This document shows, one piece after another, positions 22,726 through 32,289 of a stretch of DNA of 64,000 nucleotides; positions within the stretch are counted from its first letter, which is position 1, and every line of letters begins with the position of its first letter. The position numbers and the translations under genes were made by a program. Origin of the DNA: CAVRQM01 sp963822705. Lineage in GTDB: Bacteria > Pseudomonadota > Alphaproteobacteria > Acetobacterales > Acetobacteraceae. Where the stretch lies: NCBI GenBank assembly GCA_963822705.1, contig CAWGIX010000012.1, positions 124,001 to 188,000 of the forward strand, written 5' to 3'. The notes under the pieces are model-generated. The model worked only from the letters and a program-made list of their open reading frames with translations. It was not told the origin of the DNA and did no database searches.

Positions 22726-22758
22726 GGCTCAATCTTCATGGCGCGGTTCGGAATGTCC

Positions 22759-23283
22759 TCAGGTCCGGTCCTGCAGGACGCAGATCAGCGTAAACAGCCG
22801 GCGCGCGGTGGCGAAGTCGATCTTGATCTTACCTTCCAGCCGACCCATCACGAGCCGCGCACCCTCGTCGTGCAAGCCGCGCCGTCCCATGTCGATGGCC
22901 TGCAGCCGCGCGTCGCGTCCCTCTTCCACCGCCGCCTCGTGGCTCGCGACCAGCAGGCGGTAGTCGCGCAGCAGCGATCGGAACGGTCCGAGTGCCAGCG
23001 CGTGCACCACCAATGCCGCGTTGTCGGAACGGCGGACGTCGAACACCAGGCGGTTGTCGGCGAGCGACAGCCTCAGCCCGTAACTATGATGCTCGGGGCC
23101 GGCTTGGGCGGACAACAGCGGTCCCGACAGTACGGGCGTCAAGCTTGCTTCCGATTGCAAGTCCGCCACTGCGCGTGCCCGGTCAGCTTCGCGCATCGGC
23201 GACAGATTCCCAGACAGCGTCCCGTCCAGCGCCACCCACAACAACCGGCCAGGTGCTGCGGCAGCCGTTGCCTCAGACCTCAT
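22759..23283 (-). CDS. UPF0262 family protein
   Basis: A 174-residue member of the UPF0262 family found mainly in Alphaproteobacteria. The conserved segments are HHSYGLRLSLADNRLVFDVR, the DYRLLVASHEAAVEEGRDAR helix, QAIDMGRRGLHDEGARLV and the ending IDFATARRLFTLICVL. Its first 11 bases overlap the end of the DUF983 gene, pointing to one transcript. The function is not established. Confidence 0.88.
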   Translation of the reverse strand: MRSEATAAAAPGRLLWVALDGTLSGNLSPMREADRARAVADLQSEASLTPVLSGPLLSAQAGPEHHSYGLRLSLADNRLVFDVRRSDNAALVVHALALGPFRSLLRDYRLLVASHEAAVEEGRDARLQAIDMGRRGLHDEGARLVMGRLEGKIKIDFATARRLFTLICVLQDRT

Positions 23284-23698
23284 CGTCCGATTTCATCAGG
23301 CCAAGTTTCAACATCAACCCGACGGTGGCGCCCTTGATGGGGCGCAGCAGTAGCAGTGACAGCGCCAGGGTCAACGGAAGCCAGATGGCGGCGTGCACCC
23401 AGAGCGGCGGCTGGTAGGCTCGCTCCACCAGTACCATGCCGAGCACCACGAGATGGCCGACAAAGAACACGGTGAAGTAGGGCGGTGCATCATCGGCACG
23501 GGCCGATCCGAGCGGAGCCTTGCAGCGGCTGCACGCAGTCAGCACCGTCAGGTAGCCGTCAAACAGGCGGCCTTCGCCGCATGCGGGGCAGCGGCAAAAC
23601 AGTCCGCGGCCAAGTGCCACCAGCAACGGCGGCTGCGGCCACGGCACCGCAGCGGGCATACGGTTCGGGGTCCAGCGTGTGATCTCGGTCTCGGCCAC
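23273..23698 (-). CDS. DUF983 family membrane protein
   Basis: A 141-residue protein with two CxxC-type pairs near the N-terminus (CRCPACGEGRLF and ACSRCKAPLG), a zinc-ribbon-like arrangement typical of DUF983. Two hydrophobic helices follow (YFTVFFVGHLVVLGMVLV and AAIWLPLTLALSLLLLRP). The motif GATVGLMLKLGLM closes the family region. It is first in the DUF983-UPF0262-mtnA-DUF2272 cluster. The function is unknown. Confidence 0.85.
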   Translation of the reverse strand: MAETEITRWTPNRMPAAVPWPQPPLLVALGRGLFCRCPACGEGRLFDGYLTVLTACSRCKAPLGSARADDAPPYFTVFFVGHLVVLGMVLVERAYQPPLWVHAAIWLPLTLALSLLLLRPIKGATVGLMLKLGLMKSDDEV

Positions 23699-24172
23699 GA
23701 TTGTTCCCGCTGCTGCTGTCCTCTCACATGCACGCGACCGGCCCCGCCATCAAGCGCGCGACAATCACGAATGTGCGGAGCGCCGATCGGCGTTTTGGGT
23801 GCGCTCGGTGCGCCGGGATGGTTCCCATGCGTCCATGCAAACTTTTTTTCGTTCATTCGCGTTTGGGCACACGCTTTTTGTTGACAGCACAACGGGCAGA
23901 GGCAGATAGCGTCAACAGGCTCGAATGCGCACCGATTCGCACGGTGCGGTCGATGCAAGACTCTCTCGCTGAAGAGAGGCCGACCTGACCATGACGACTC
24001 TGGACCACCCACGACGGAATGCAGTGCCAGGCAGCGCGGACGATCATTCCGCGGCGCGCGTTCCGAGTTTCACAGGCTGCCGCGGCGCGCCTCAGGCGTG
24101 CGCAACCGCACGGGCGACCCATCGTTCGGGCGAGCAAGCCATCTCCTCCCGACAGGATAAGGAACTTCAACT
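23699..24172 (+). other. Intergenic region upstream of the H1-like gene
   Basis: This spacer holds a candidate promoter (23881-23909) and then a leader of about 260 bases. A 61-codon open frame (ATG 23991, stop at 24176, overlapping the next start) lacks a good binding site and has no recognisable features; it could be a leader peptide but is not called. Confidence 0.45.
23881..23909 (+). promoter_or_regulatory. Candidate promoter of the H1-like gene
   Basis: TTGACA (23881-23886), a 17-base spacer and agatag (23904-23909). The -35 is perfect and the -10 partial. An AT-richer stretch with several T runs precedes it. Confidence 0.4.
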
Positions 24173-24877
24173 ATGAGTAACGATGACACGAATCGTCCGG
24201 CGAGCGCGCAGCCGCTGGCAATGCGTACCCCCACCCGCGGCGCCGGCGTGCGGGGCGGGCGGCAAATAGGCCCGCGCAAGGCTGCCGGCGGAACGCGCAA
24301 GGCTGCAACCGGACGCGGTGCGAAAGCGGCGACCGGACTGCGCAAGACGACGACCGGTCGCGGCGCGAAAACGGGGGCGACCAAAACTGCCAAAACCGGA
24401 CGCATGGCGACGCGCGGTGCCAAGGCCGCTCCCGCAAAAGCCACGCGTGGGACTGGCAGAGTAACGGCACGCAAGACGACGCGTGCAGCGGCGAAACCCG
24501 CCGCACGCAAAACCGCGACTCGGTCCGGCAACGGCCGCCGTACTGCCCACAGCATTCGCGCCGCCAAGGCGGCGACGACCGGCCGCACGGCAAAGGCCAC
24601 CGGCACCACTCGCAGAGGCGCCGGCACGGCTGCGAAAAAGGCCACAGCGGGTACTCGCAAAGGGGTGCGCGGCACGGGCACCCGTGGCATGGGCGTGCGC
24701 GGTATGGCGGCCGCTCCTGCGAAGACGCCGCGTGCGACGCGTGCGCCCAAGGCGCCTAAGTCGACCGGGATGCGCCGCGGGCGCCGTGCCGCCTCTGCGG
24801 AGCCGATGCCGGCCGAGACGATGATGCAAGAGGAGCATCACGACGAGTCGTCGTTCGACGAGCATCAAGAAGAGTAG
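24173..24877 (+). CDS. Histone-H1-like Lys/Arg/Ala-rich basic protein
   Basis: 234 residues of very low complexity. Short KAA, TRK, GRGAK and RGAKA-type repeats fill residues 20-200, giving a strong positive charge. The C-terminal tail (ETMMQEEHHDESSFDEHQEE) is strongly acidic and His-rich. This composition resembles the eukaryotic H1-tail-like DNA-binding proteins of bacteria, so binding to DNA or RNA in the nucleoid is inferred. Start ATG 24173 has AAGGAAC upstream (in ATAAGGAACTTCAACT). The acid tail could modulate nucleic-acid binding. It is divergent from the DUF983 cluster and convergent with otnC. Confidence 0.7.
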   Translation: MSNDDTNRPASAQPLAMRTPTRGAGVRGGRQIGPRKAAGGTRKAATGRGAKAATGLRKTTTGRGAKTGATKTAKTGRMATRGAKAAPAKATRGTGRVTARKTTRAAAKPAARKTATRSGNGRRTAHSIRAAKAATTGRTAKATGTTRRGAGTAAKKATAGTRKGVRGTGTRGMGVRGMAAAPAKTPRATRAPKAPKSTGMRRGRRAASAEPMPAETMMQEEHHDESSFDEHQEE

Positions 24878-24925
24878 GCAGCGGAGCTCAGGCCGGAGCT
24901 ATCTTGCTCCGGCCTATCCGTTTGC

Positions 24926-25558
24926 TCAGCCAAAGGTTTGGAGCAGGTCGTCGACCTGCTCCGGAGACAGTGCCTGAGGCCGGCCGGTTCGCAATAGCAA
25001 GAACAGCCGTGCCGCTTCCTCGAGTTCTTCAGCCGCGTAGACCGCATCGGTCAGGGTGCGGCCACTGACGACCGGCCCGTGATTGGCAAGCAACACAGCC
25101 TTCCCCGTGCATGCCGCCGAGTGGATGGCCGGCTCCATATCCGGATCGCCCGGGCGGAAGTACGGAATTACCGGCATAGTTCTGCCTATCCGCATGACGA
25201 AATAGGGAGTGAGCGGCGGGATCGGGTTCTTGGGGTCGAGGTCCGGCAGGCATGCCACCGCGGTGGCCATGGTCGAGTGCAGGTGCACCACCGCACCGAT
25301 CTCGGGCCGGGCTGTGTAGAAGGCGCGGTGCATGAAGACTTCTTTGCTCGGCGCGTCACCCGCCACATGCGCAAATTTGGCATCGAGACGGGCGATGCGT
25401 GCAGAGTCGAGCCGGCCAAGGCATGAGTTGGTCGGCGTTATCAGATATCCGTCGCCTGCGCGGGCGCTGATGTTGCCCGCGCTGCCGACCGAAAACCCGC
25501 GTGCAAAAAGACTGGCGGCCAGCTCCGTCATGAGCTGCCGTGTTTCGCTTTCCGTCAC
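24926..25558 (-). CDS. otnC: Class II aldolase, 3-oxo-tetronate-4-phosphate decarboxylase type
   Basis: A 210-residue zinc-dependent class II aldolase/adducin-family protein. SVGSAGNISARAGDGYLITP, the EVFMHRAFY segment, VVHLHSTMATAVACL (zinc histidines) and LLANHGPVVSG match OtnC, which decarboxylates 3-oxo-tetronate 4-phosphate. The start is GTG 25558, whose last bases overlap the otnK stop (GTGA), so translation is coupled. The partner kinase lies directly upstream, which supports the assignment over other family members such as L-fuculose-phosphate aldolase. Confidence 0.82.
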   Translation of the reverse strand: MTESETRQLMTELAASLFARGFSVGSAGNISARAGDGYLITPTNSCLGRLDSARIARLDAKFAHVAGDAPSKEVFMHRAFYTARPEIGAVVHLHSTMATAVACLPDLDPKNPIPPLTPYFVMRIGRTMPVIPYFRPGDPDMEPAIHSAACTGKAVLLANHGPVVSGRTLTDAVYAAEELEEAARLFLLLRTGRPQALSPEQVDDLLQTFG

Positions 25559-26851
25559 GGCTCCGATGGCTCTTCGCCCAGCATGGCAAACGCGCGCGCA
25601 AAAAAATCCGGCGCGCCGAAATTGCCGCTTTTGAGTGCCAGCAGCATCGACGGGACCTCCTCGCCATCCGCCTGCGCAAAGGTCCAGGGCACCCCGACAT
25701 CGATGGCAGGCCCGATGCGCAGGCGTCGCAGGCGGAGTGCCGCGACTACCGCGCCGGATGTCTCGCCGCCCGCCACGATCAGCCGGCGCACGCCGTTTTG
25801 CACGAGATGCAGCGCGATCGACGCAAGCGCCTGCTCCACCAGTTGTCCGGCTGCCTCCCGGCCTATGCGTTCCTGCAGCGCCGCCACGCGCTGGCGGCGG
25901 CGCCGATGCGGCGATCAAGATCGGGCCCGCGCCTTGGTTGGCCTGCAGCCAGGTTCTTGCTTGCGCCGCCAATGCCTCCGCGTCCGGCGACGCCAGCGGA
26001 TCGAGCTCCAGTATCGGCATGTGGCCACGCGCGACCTCGATTTGCTGCAGCGTGGCGCGCGAGCACGAGCCGGCAAGCACAGCGCTCCCGCCTTGGATGG
26101 AGGGCAGTGCAGCGGCGTCCGGATGCACCGGCAGCGAGCCATTGCGTCGGAAATTTTCCGGCAGGCCGATCGCCACGCCGGACCCGCCGGTGATCAGCCT
26201 GTGGGCCTCCGCCGCCTCGCCGATATCGGCGAGATGCCGGTCCGTCAGCGCATCGACGACGGCGTAGCGATGGCCGTAATCCTTGAGCTCCGTCATGGCG
26301 CGCCGGATGGCGATGGGGCCTTGTTCCACTGTGGCGAACGGCACGAGCGCCACGGTTCCATCGCTCTGGCGTCCCAGCACACGCACCAAGTTGGCGTCGG
26401 TCATCGGGGTTAGCGGGTGGTGCTCCATGCCGCTCTCGTTCAGCAGTGCGGAGCCTACGAACAGATGGCCCTGGTAGACGGTGCGGCCGTTGGCCGGCAG
26501 GGCCGGACAGGCGAGTGCGAAGCCGCAGCCGAGCGCCGTTATCAGCGCGTCCGCCACCGGACCGATGTTGCCCCCATTCGTGCTGTCGAAGGTCGAGCAG
26601 TATTTTTGGAAGAACTGAGTACAGTCGGCGGCGAACAGCCAGGCGAGTGCGGCAAGACTCTCCGACACGGCCTGCTCGCGCGGCGCGGTGCGTGACTTCA
26701 GCGCTACCACGAGCGCGTCCGCGTCGGGGATCGGGTCTTCCGGCCGCGGTACGCCGATCACCTGCAGGGTGCGCATGCCGTGGTTCACCAGCATCGAGGC
26801 GAGGTCGGTGGCGCCGGTAAAATCGTCGGCGATGCATCCGAGCAGGGGCAT
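25555..26851 (-). CDS. otnK: Four-carbon acid sugar kinase, 3-oxo-tetronate kinase type (apparent frameshift)
   Basis: A DUF1537-family ATP-dependent kinase expected to phosphorylate 3-oxo-tetronate at O4. The N-terminus MPLLGCIADDFTGATDLA is the family signature. CSTFDSTNGGNIGPVADAL, PALPANGRTVYQGHLFV, HPLTPMTDANLVRVL and the C-terminal VAGGETSGAVVAAL, PSMLLALKSGNFGAPDFFA complete it. The frame changes at about 25895. The start overlaps the stop of the preceding glycosyltransferase-like gene (TGATG). Together with otnC it makes a tetronate-type sugar-acid pathway. Confidence 0.82.
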
Positions 26852-27786
26852 CAGGCTTGCTCCAGTGCCGCGGCAAAACGTTTTGCCTGCGCCGTCCAGT
26901 CCGGCAAGGTGCGGCCGTGCTTGCAGGCCGCATCCGCCATGGCGTGGCGGACGGCGCGATCGAAGATGATGCGCCGCAGCGCCTTGGAGAGGGATTCGTG
27001 CGTCTCCGCCCCGGCGATCACGCCGGCCGCCGCAGGCACGCGGGCGGTGATGGATGCGTCGGCCGCGACCGCAACCGGGATGCCACGCCGCAATACTTCT
27101 TCCAAGGTGCGATTGGCCGAGTCGTCGTTCGCGAGCAAGCAAACGCCGGCACGGTGCCAGAGCGCATCCCGGTGCGTGGCCACAAATTCCGTGCGGTCGG
27201 CAATGCCCAAGGTTGCCGCACGGGTGGCTAGGCACGGCGCTTCGGGATCTAGTGCGGTGATGTCGGGGTGCGTCGCCGTGTCCAGGATGGTTGCCGTCCA
27301 CTCGAGATCCGGTAACCGTGCCAACGCCCGCATCGCCGTTTCGGCACCCTCGCGGGTCGATACGACTGCCACTACGTGGCATTTTTCTGGCGCGAGCGGG
27401 CCATCGCTGCGCGGAAGATTCGGGGTGCCAGGTGCGACCACATGAATTCGGGACGCGCCGCATTCGGCCGCCAAGCGTTCTGCAGCGCCCTCGCTGGTGG
27501 CGATCACGCACGCGGCACCCCGCAGCAGCGGCCACGCCCGCTCGGGGATTGCTGCATCGGCTATCAGCGCAACGGGCGGGCGCGCACCCGTGTAGGCGGT
27601 CAGGGCTGTGGCTCCGAATACGGGGATGGTGCTTTCCGGGAACGCCCCCCAATTGAGGGCGGTTGCACTCGGGTCGGCGAGGTCGGGCATGGTTGCGTCA
27701 TGGCCTGCCGCGCAGAGTGCCGGCGCCAACGCACGGCTGTAGGCGTAGGCCGGGTCGGTGGCCGGGACGAGCAATGCGATCCTCAT
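26851..27786 (-). CDS. Glycosyltransferase-like protein
   Basis: A 311-residue protein with the look of a GT-B glycosyltransferase: an N-terminal Rossmann half (ALLVPATDPAYAYSRALAPA), VIATSEGAAERLAAECGA, then VHVVAPGTPN-like text and a C-terminal half with HRAGVCLLANDDSANRTLEEVLRRGIPVAV. It is odd to find it coupled (ATGA at both ends) between an ACC-deaminase-like gene and otnK in a catabolic operon. It might instead be a glycosidic-phosphorylase-like or regulatory relative. The substrate is unknown. Confidence 0.55.
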   Translation of the reverse strand: MRIALLVPATDPAYAYSRALAPALCAAGHDATMPDLADPSATALNWGAFPESTIPVFGATALTAYTGARPPVALIADAAIPERAWPLLRGAACVIATSEGAAERLAAECGASRIHVVAPGTPNLPRSDGPLAPEKCHVVAVVSTREGAETAMRALARLPDLEWTATILDTATHPDITALDPEAPCLATRAATLGIADRTEFVATHRDALWHRAGVCLLANDDSANRTLEEVLRRGIPVAVAADASITARVPAAAGVIAGAETHESLSKALRRIIFDRAVRHAMADAACKHGRTLPDWTAQAKRFAAALEQA

Positions 27787-28829
27787 CGGCGCATCATGGC
27801 GGACCGGTCATTTTGGTTGGTGAATGCGGCGTGGTAAGCATTCAGCGCCGGGGCGCCGCCAAGGTGGACGTACAGCACCTTTGCGCCGGGCGGGATTTCT
27901 CCGGCGCGGGCCATGCCGATCAGGCCGGCCATGGATTTCCCTTCGTAGACCGGATCCGTCAGCATCCCCTCGAGCTGTGCGGCCGTGCGGATCGCGGCGA
28001 TGGTTGCGTCGTCCGGCAGCCCGTAGTCCGGGCCGCAAAAACGCGGGTCGATGACGATGTCGGCATCCTGCACAGGCGTGTTCAGCCCGACCAGCTCAGC
28101 GGTGGCGCGGGCAATCTTCGTCACGGCTTCGCGGGTCATCGCTGCGTTCGCGGCGGTGTCGATGCCGATCAGTCGCCGGTTGCGGTCCTGGGCCAGGAAA
28201 CCCACGACCATGCCGGCCTGGGTCGAGCCGGTGCAGGTCGCGGTGATGATCGTGTCGAAGAACACGGAAACTTCCGTCTCCTGAGCCGCCAGTTCGTCCG
28301 CAAAATGCGCGTAGCCGAGACCGCCGAGCGGATGATCGGAGGCGCCGGCGGGAATGGCGTAAGGCCTTCCGCCCGCGCGGCGCACATCGTCCAGCGCGCG
28401 TTCAAACGTTTGCTTGATCGCCGTCGAGTAGCCTTCGCCCTCCTCCACGATCTGCGCGCCCATGATGCGAGACAGCAGAATGTTGCCGACTTTTCCGTAG
28501 ACCGGGTCGTCCCACTTGGTCCATTCCTCTTGCACCAAGCGGCATTTCAGCCCGAGTGCGGCGGCGACCGCGGCGACCTGGCGGGTGTGGTTGCTCTGGA
28601 TGTTCCCGATGGAGACCAGCGTGTCGCAGTTCTGGGCCAGCGCGTCGGCGGCCAGAAACTCGAGTTTTCGCACCTTGTTGCCGCCGAAGGCGAGACCGGA
28701 CGAGACGTCGTCGCGCTTGGCCCATACTTCCATGCCAAGTTCGCGCGACAGGCGCGGCAGGGGGTGAAGAGGCGACGGGAAAAACCCGAGTTTTGTGCGG
28801 GCGAACCGGTCGGGCAGGTTCAGGGGCAT
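27783..28829 (-). CDS. acdS: 1-aminocyclopropane-1-carboxylate deaminase / D-cysteine desulfhydrase family
   Basis: A 348-residue fold-type II PLP enzyme. SGLAFGGNKVRKLEFLAADA holds the PLP lysine. SIGNIQSNHTRQVAAVAAAL, PAGASDHPLGGLGYAHFADE, TCTGSTQAGMVVGF, MLTDPVYEGKSMAGLIGM and VHLGGAPALNAY follow the ACC deaminase (AcdS) pattern closely. The Tyr-Glu of DPVYEGK matches the catalytic pair of true ACC deaminases. The reaction would be ACC to 2-oxobutyrate and ammonia. D-cysteine desulfhydrase is the alternative. The start is ATG 28829. No stop codon separates it from the amidase reading frame upstream. Confidence 0.8.
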   Translation of the reverse strand: MPLNLPDRFARTKLGFFPSPLHPLPRLSRELGMEVWAKRDDVSSGLAFGGNKVRKLEFLAADALAQNCDTLVSIGNIQSNHTRQVAAVAAALGLKCRLVQEEWTKWDDPVYGKVGNILLSRIMGAQIVEEGEGYSTAIKQTFERALDDVRRAGGRPYAIPAGASDHPLGGLGYAHFADELAAQETEVSVFFDTIITATCTGSTQAGMVVGFLAQDRNRRLIGIDTAANAAMTREAVTKIARATAELVGLNTPVQDADIVIDPRFCGPDYGLPDDATIAAIRTAAQLEGMLTDPVYEGKSMAGLIGMARAGEIPPGAKVLYVHLGGAPALNAYHAAFTNQNDRSAMMRR

Positions 28830-30304
28830 AGGCGCTCTTTCTGAGCGGGCGGTGAGCCCGCCGTCTGTTCGGACACAGCGACGGCTTTCTGCGCCGGTGC
28901 TGTCCGGCATCGCCGGGTATCGCGACGCCCACGGCGCGGCGCGCTCTATCTGCGCAGCAAGCGCGATGAGCAAGGCTTCGTCGTAAGGGTGCCCCACCAG
29001 CTGCACGCCGATCGGCAGGCCGTCGCCCGACCATCCGAGAGGCAGCGAGATGGCCGGCTGCCCGGAAATGTTGAACGGATAGGTGAAGGGAATGTAGGCA
29101 AGGTCATCGTCCGCGACATTCTCCGTCCGCGCCAGGAACGTGTCGAGCGGCTGCGGCGTGAGGGTGACCGTGGGGGTGAGCAGGCAGTCCCATTGCATCG
29201 ATGCGAAGATGATTTCTCTGCTACGCCGGACCATCTCCTCTGTCGCCCGGATATAGGATACGGCGGTCTGCCTCATGCCGCGCTCGTAGCACCACCGCGA
29301 GTAGGGATCGCTGAACTGTGCCGGGTCCTCGACTGGATTGGCGGCGCTCTCCGCTTCGACCATAACCCGAAACACATCGCCCAGGCCGCGGAGGTCGACA
29401 TTCGCGGCTTCCACGCGGTGCCCGAGCGACCTGAGAAGGCTCGCTGCATGGTGCACGGCGGCGACGACCTCCGGATCGATCCATTTATCGCTGGTATCGA
29501 GCAGTCCGATGCGCAGGCTGCGGGGTTCGTTTTCCGCCGCGGCCAGGAACGAAAGCGCTCGGGCTCGGCGCGGTGAACGGGTCGCCAGGCTCCGAGCCGG
29601 CCATGATGTCGAGCATCAGCGCGGCATCGCGCACCGTGCGCGCGATCGGTCCATGGGTGACCAGGCCTCCGCGTGGGTTCGCGTTCGGCGCATTGGAGAC
29701 GCGACCGCGGGAAGGTTTGATGCCGACGACCCCGCAGCAACTCGACGGGATCCTGATCGAGCCACCGCCATCGGACCCTTCGGCCACCGGGCACAGGCAC
29801 GCGGCGACCGCAGCCGCCGACCCACCGCTCGATCCGCCCGCTGTCTTGCTCGGGTCCCAAGGATTGCGCGTCGCCGGAAACAAGCCGAACGCCGTGGTTG
29901 CGCGGTTGCCGAACTCGGGCGTGTTCGTCTTGCCCAGCAGCACGCCGCCGGCTTCGCGCAGGCGGCGTGCGACCGCGGCGTCTTGGGTCGGCACATTGTG
30001 CTCGCGCAGTCTCGATCCGTACGTGGTGCGAAGGCCCGCGGTATCGGTGAGATCTTTGAGCGCGTAAGGTACGCCGGCGAGCGCAAGGGCCTCACCCTCG
30101 GCGAGACGCCGCTCGACATCGTCCGCCATCGCCAAAACCATCTCCTCGTCGATGGTCACGAACGCGCGGACCCGATCGTCGACGGCGCGGATGCGGGCGA
30201 GGCATGCCGCGGCTGCCTCGCGCGGCGAAATCTCGCGCCGGACGATCATCGACCGCAGCTCCAGCGCCGAGAGCAGACTGAGGTCAGAGGGTCGCGGCGG
30301 TCAT
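28830..30304 (-). CDS. Amidase-signature hydrolase (frameshifted)
   Basis: An amidase-signature family enzyme that hydrolyses an amide bond. The catalytic triad is readable: YALKDLTDTAGL with the lysine, AGGSSGGSAAAVAA with the cis-serine, and GSDGGGSIRIPSS with the nucleophilic serine. A shift at about 29565 separates this from the C-terminal half (ANVDLRGLGDVFR, PFNISGQPAISLPLGWSGDG, PIGVQLVGHPYDE). A second shift near 30290 separates the likely start MTAATL (ATG 30304) from LSALELRSMIVRREISPREA. The 3' end runs in frame into acdS without a stop, so the true end is uncertain. Confidence 0.72.
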
Positions 30305-30354
30305 GCCCAGCGCGCCCGTGTTTCGAGGTTGATGGTGATCGCTTGCGGGGCTCG

Positions 30355-31126
30355 TCAGAGTGCGTGCCGGCCAGCGACCATGTCGGCCACATGCTGGGCG
30401 GTAACGTCGTCGCGCTGCACCGAACTGAGCACACGGCCGGCCTCCATGATGACGATGCGGTCGCAGATCCGATGCACGTGCCCGATGTTGTGGTCGATGA
30501 TGACGACGCCGAGGCCGCCGCCCGCGCGCGATGTGCACCGCTTCCGACACTTTCTCGGTCTCCTTGACCGACAGCGCCGATGTCGGCTCGTCGAGCAGCA
30601 GCAGGCTGCCGCCGAAATAGCGGGCCCGCGCAATGGCAAGCGCCTGGCGCTCGCCCGCCCGACAGGATGTCGACCGGTTCGTCCGGCGAGCGCAGACGGG
30701 TCAGCCCCATCTCCCGCAGCTTTCCATCGTGATGTCGGCGCATTTCGCGCTTTGGCGAGGCGCCTGAGCGGCCAACTGTCCGAGCTTGCGTTCCCGCCCG
30801 AGAAAAAAGTTCCGCCACATGCTGAGCGCCGGGATCAGCGCCAGATCCTGATAGACGGTCTCTATGCCGATACGGCGCGCGTCTCGGGGCGAGGCGAATC
30901 GCTACCGGGCGTTCGTTGAACTGGATGACGCCGCGATCCGGCGAGTAGAAGCCATTCATCACTTTCATGAGCGTGGACTTGCCGGCGCCGTTGTCGCCGA
31001 CTAGCCCGACGATCTCGCCGCGATCGACTTCGAAGACCACCGCCTTGGATGGCGACCAGGTTGCCGAAGCTCTTCGTGACGTCGTGCAGGCCGAAAAAGC
31101 TTCCCGTTCCGCTGCGGGTCGGTCAT
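30355..31126 (-). pseudogene. Sugar-type ABC transporter ATP-binding protein (multiple frameshifts)
   Basis: Pieces in several frames spell an ATPase of the ribose/xylose family. These are EVDRGEIVGLVGDNGAGKST with Walker A, TLMKVMNGFYSPDRGVI, a signature region PVDILSGG, a Walker B stretch whose codons read LLLLDEPTSALSVKETEKVS, the switch motif VVIIDHNIGHVHRICDRIVI and the end VADMVAGRHAL. The start is probably ATG 31126 (MTDPQRNGKLF). At least five frame changes are needed to read it through. Either the sequence is poor here or the gene is dead. It follows the permease and precedes the amidase on one strand. Confidence 0.7.
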
Positions 31127-32264
31127 GACTTGCGGATCACTCCCAGCCGCGCGCCCGAACGCCTCCGTGCGCAGGTTCATGATCACCGCGAACAGCAGCA
31201 GGAATCCCACGAACGACTGGAACCACGTCGTCGAGACGCCAGAGAGCACCAGGCCGGTGTAGGACATGCCAAGCACGATCGCCGCCAGCAGGGCGCCCGC
31301 GATGCTGCCGCGCCCGCCCATCAGCGACCCGCCGCCGACCACCGCCACGACGAGCGCGGTCAGCGCGAGGTCCGAGCCCTGGGTCGGGGTCGCGGACCCG
31401 AACGAGCCGAATTGGACGATGCCCGTGAAGGCAGCAAGAACAGACGACAAGCACGAAGCATGCGAGCTTGACGCGGCCGACAGGCACGCCCATCGCGCGG
31501 GCGGCGCGGCCGTCGCCGCCGCAAGCGAAGATCCAGTTGCCGGTCGCCGTCATGCGCAGGACGGCCGCGAGGATGATCACGATGCCGAGCAGCCACAGGA
31601 TCGATACGGAGATTTTGCTGCTGCCGATCTCGAAGGCGCCGAGCCATCCCATGACCGGCGACTTGCCGAAATAGGAGATCGGGTAGCCGCCCGTCAGGTT
31701 CAGGCTGACGCCCGCCCAAAACAGCCCCGTGGCAAGGGTGATGATGAAGGACGGGATTCTCAGCAGCAGCGTCGCCATGCCCATTGAGCAACCCGATGAC
31801 CGGCGGCCAGCAGCAATGCGAGCGCCCACGCCACCACACGTTGATGCCCGTGATTGACCCAGAGCCACGCCATCACGAGCGGGCACAGCGAGTAGACGGA
31901 GGCCACGGAGAGGTCGAACTCGCCGGCGATCATCAGGACCGTGACGCCCACGCCGACGATGCCGAACTGCACGGCGCTCGGGAAGATCGAGCCCGCCGAG
32001 GCGGTGGTCAGGAACTCCGGCGACAGGAACGCAAACACAGCACCAATGAAAATGCCGGCGACCAGGACCCCCAGTTCCTGGATCGCAGAAGATCGGAGCC
32101 AGCATCGGCAGCAACCACCGGGTGGCCCGGTCAATGGCTTGGCGTTCGCAACCCCGTGCGGCCGGCCGCTCGTTGCCCGCAGCGCCACTGGCGTCGATCT
32201 TCGCGGCGCTCAGTGAGGTCGCTGCGAGGGCATGGCCCTTGCGGCGGAGATGTCCTGCGCGCAT
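31124..32264 (-). pseudogene. Sugar-type ABC transporter permease (multiple frameshifts)
   Basis: Fragments in three frames match RbsC/XylH-type permeases. The N-terminal membrane helices include ELGVLVAGIFIGAVFAFLSP and the conserved GVGVTVLMIAGEFDLSVASV. The middle has LLLRIPSFIITLATGLFWAG, LTGGYPISYFG and SILWLLGIVIILAAVL. The C-terminal part has LTALVVAVVGGGSLMGGRGS, AGALLAAIVLGMSYTGLVL and FLLLFAVIMNLRT. The start is uncertain, taken as ATG 32264. The 3' end appears to overlap the ATPase start. At least three to four frame changes are needed. Confidence 0.68.
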
Positions 32265-32289
32265 GCGCGGGACCGCACGAGGCGTCGCC

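Noticed and set aside
23991..24176. A 61-codon leader frame before the H1-like gene
   Set aside because: It overlaps the next start suggestively, but no binding site, composition or homology supports translation.
24926..27652. A single 908-codon protein
   Set aside because: It is an accidental join of otnK, frame-shifted text and otnC; each part has its own start, stop overlap and family match.
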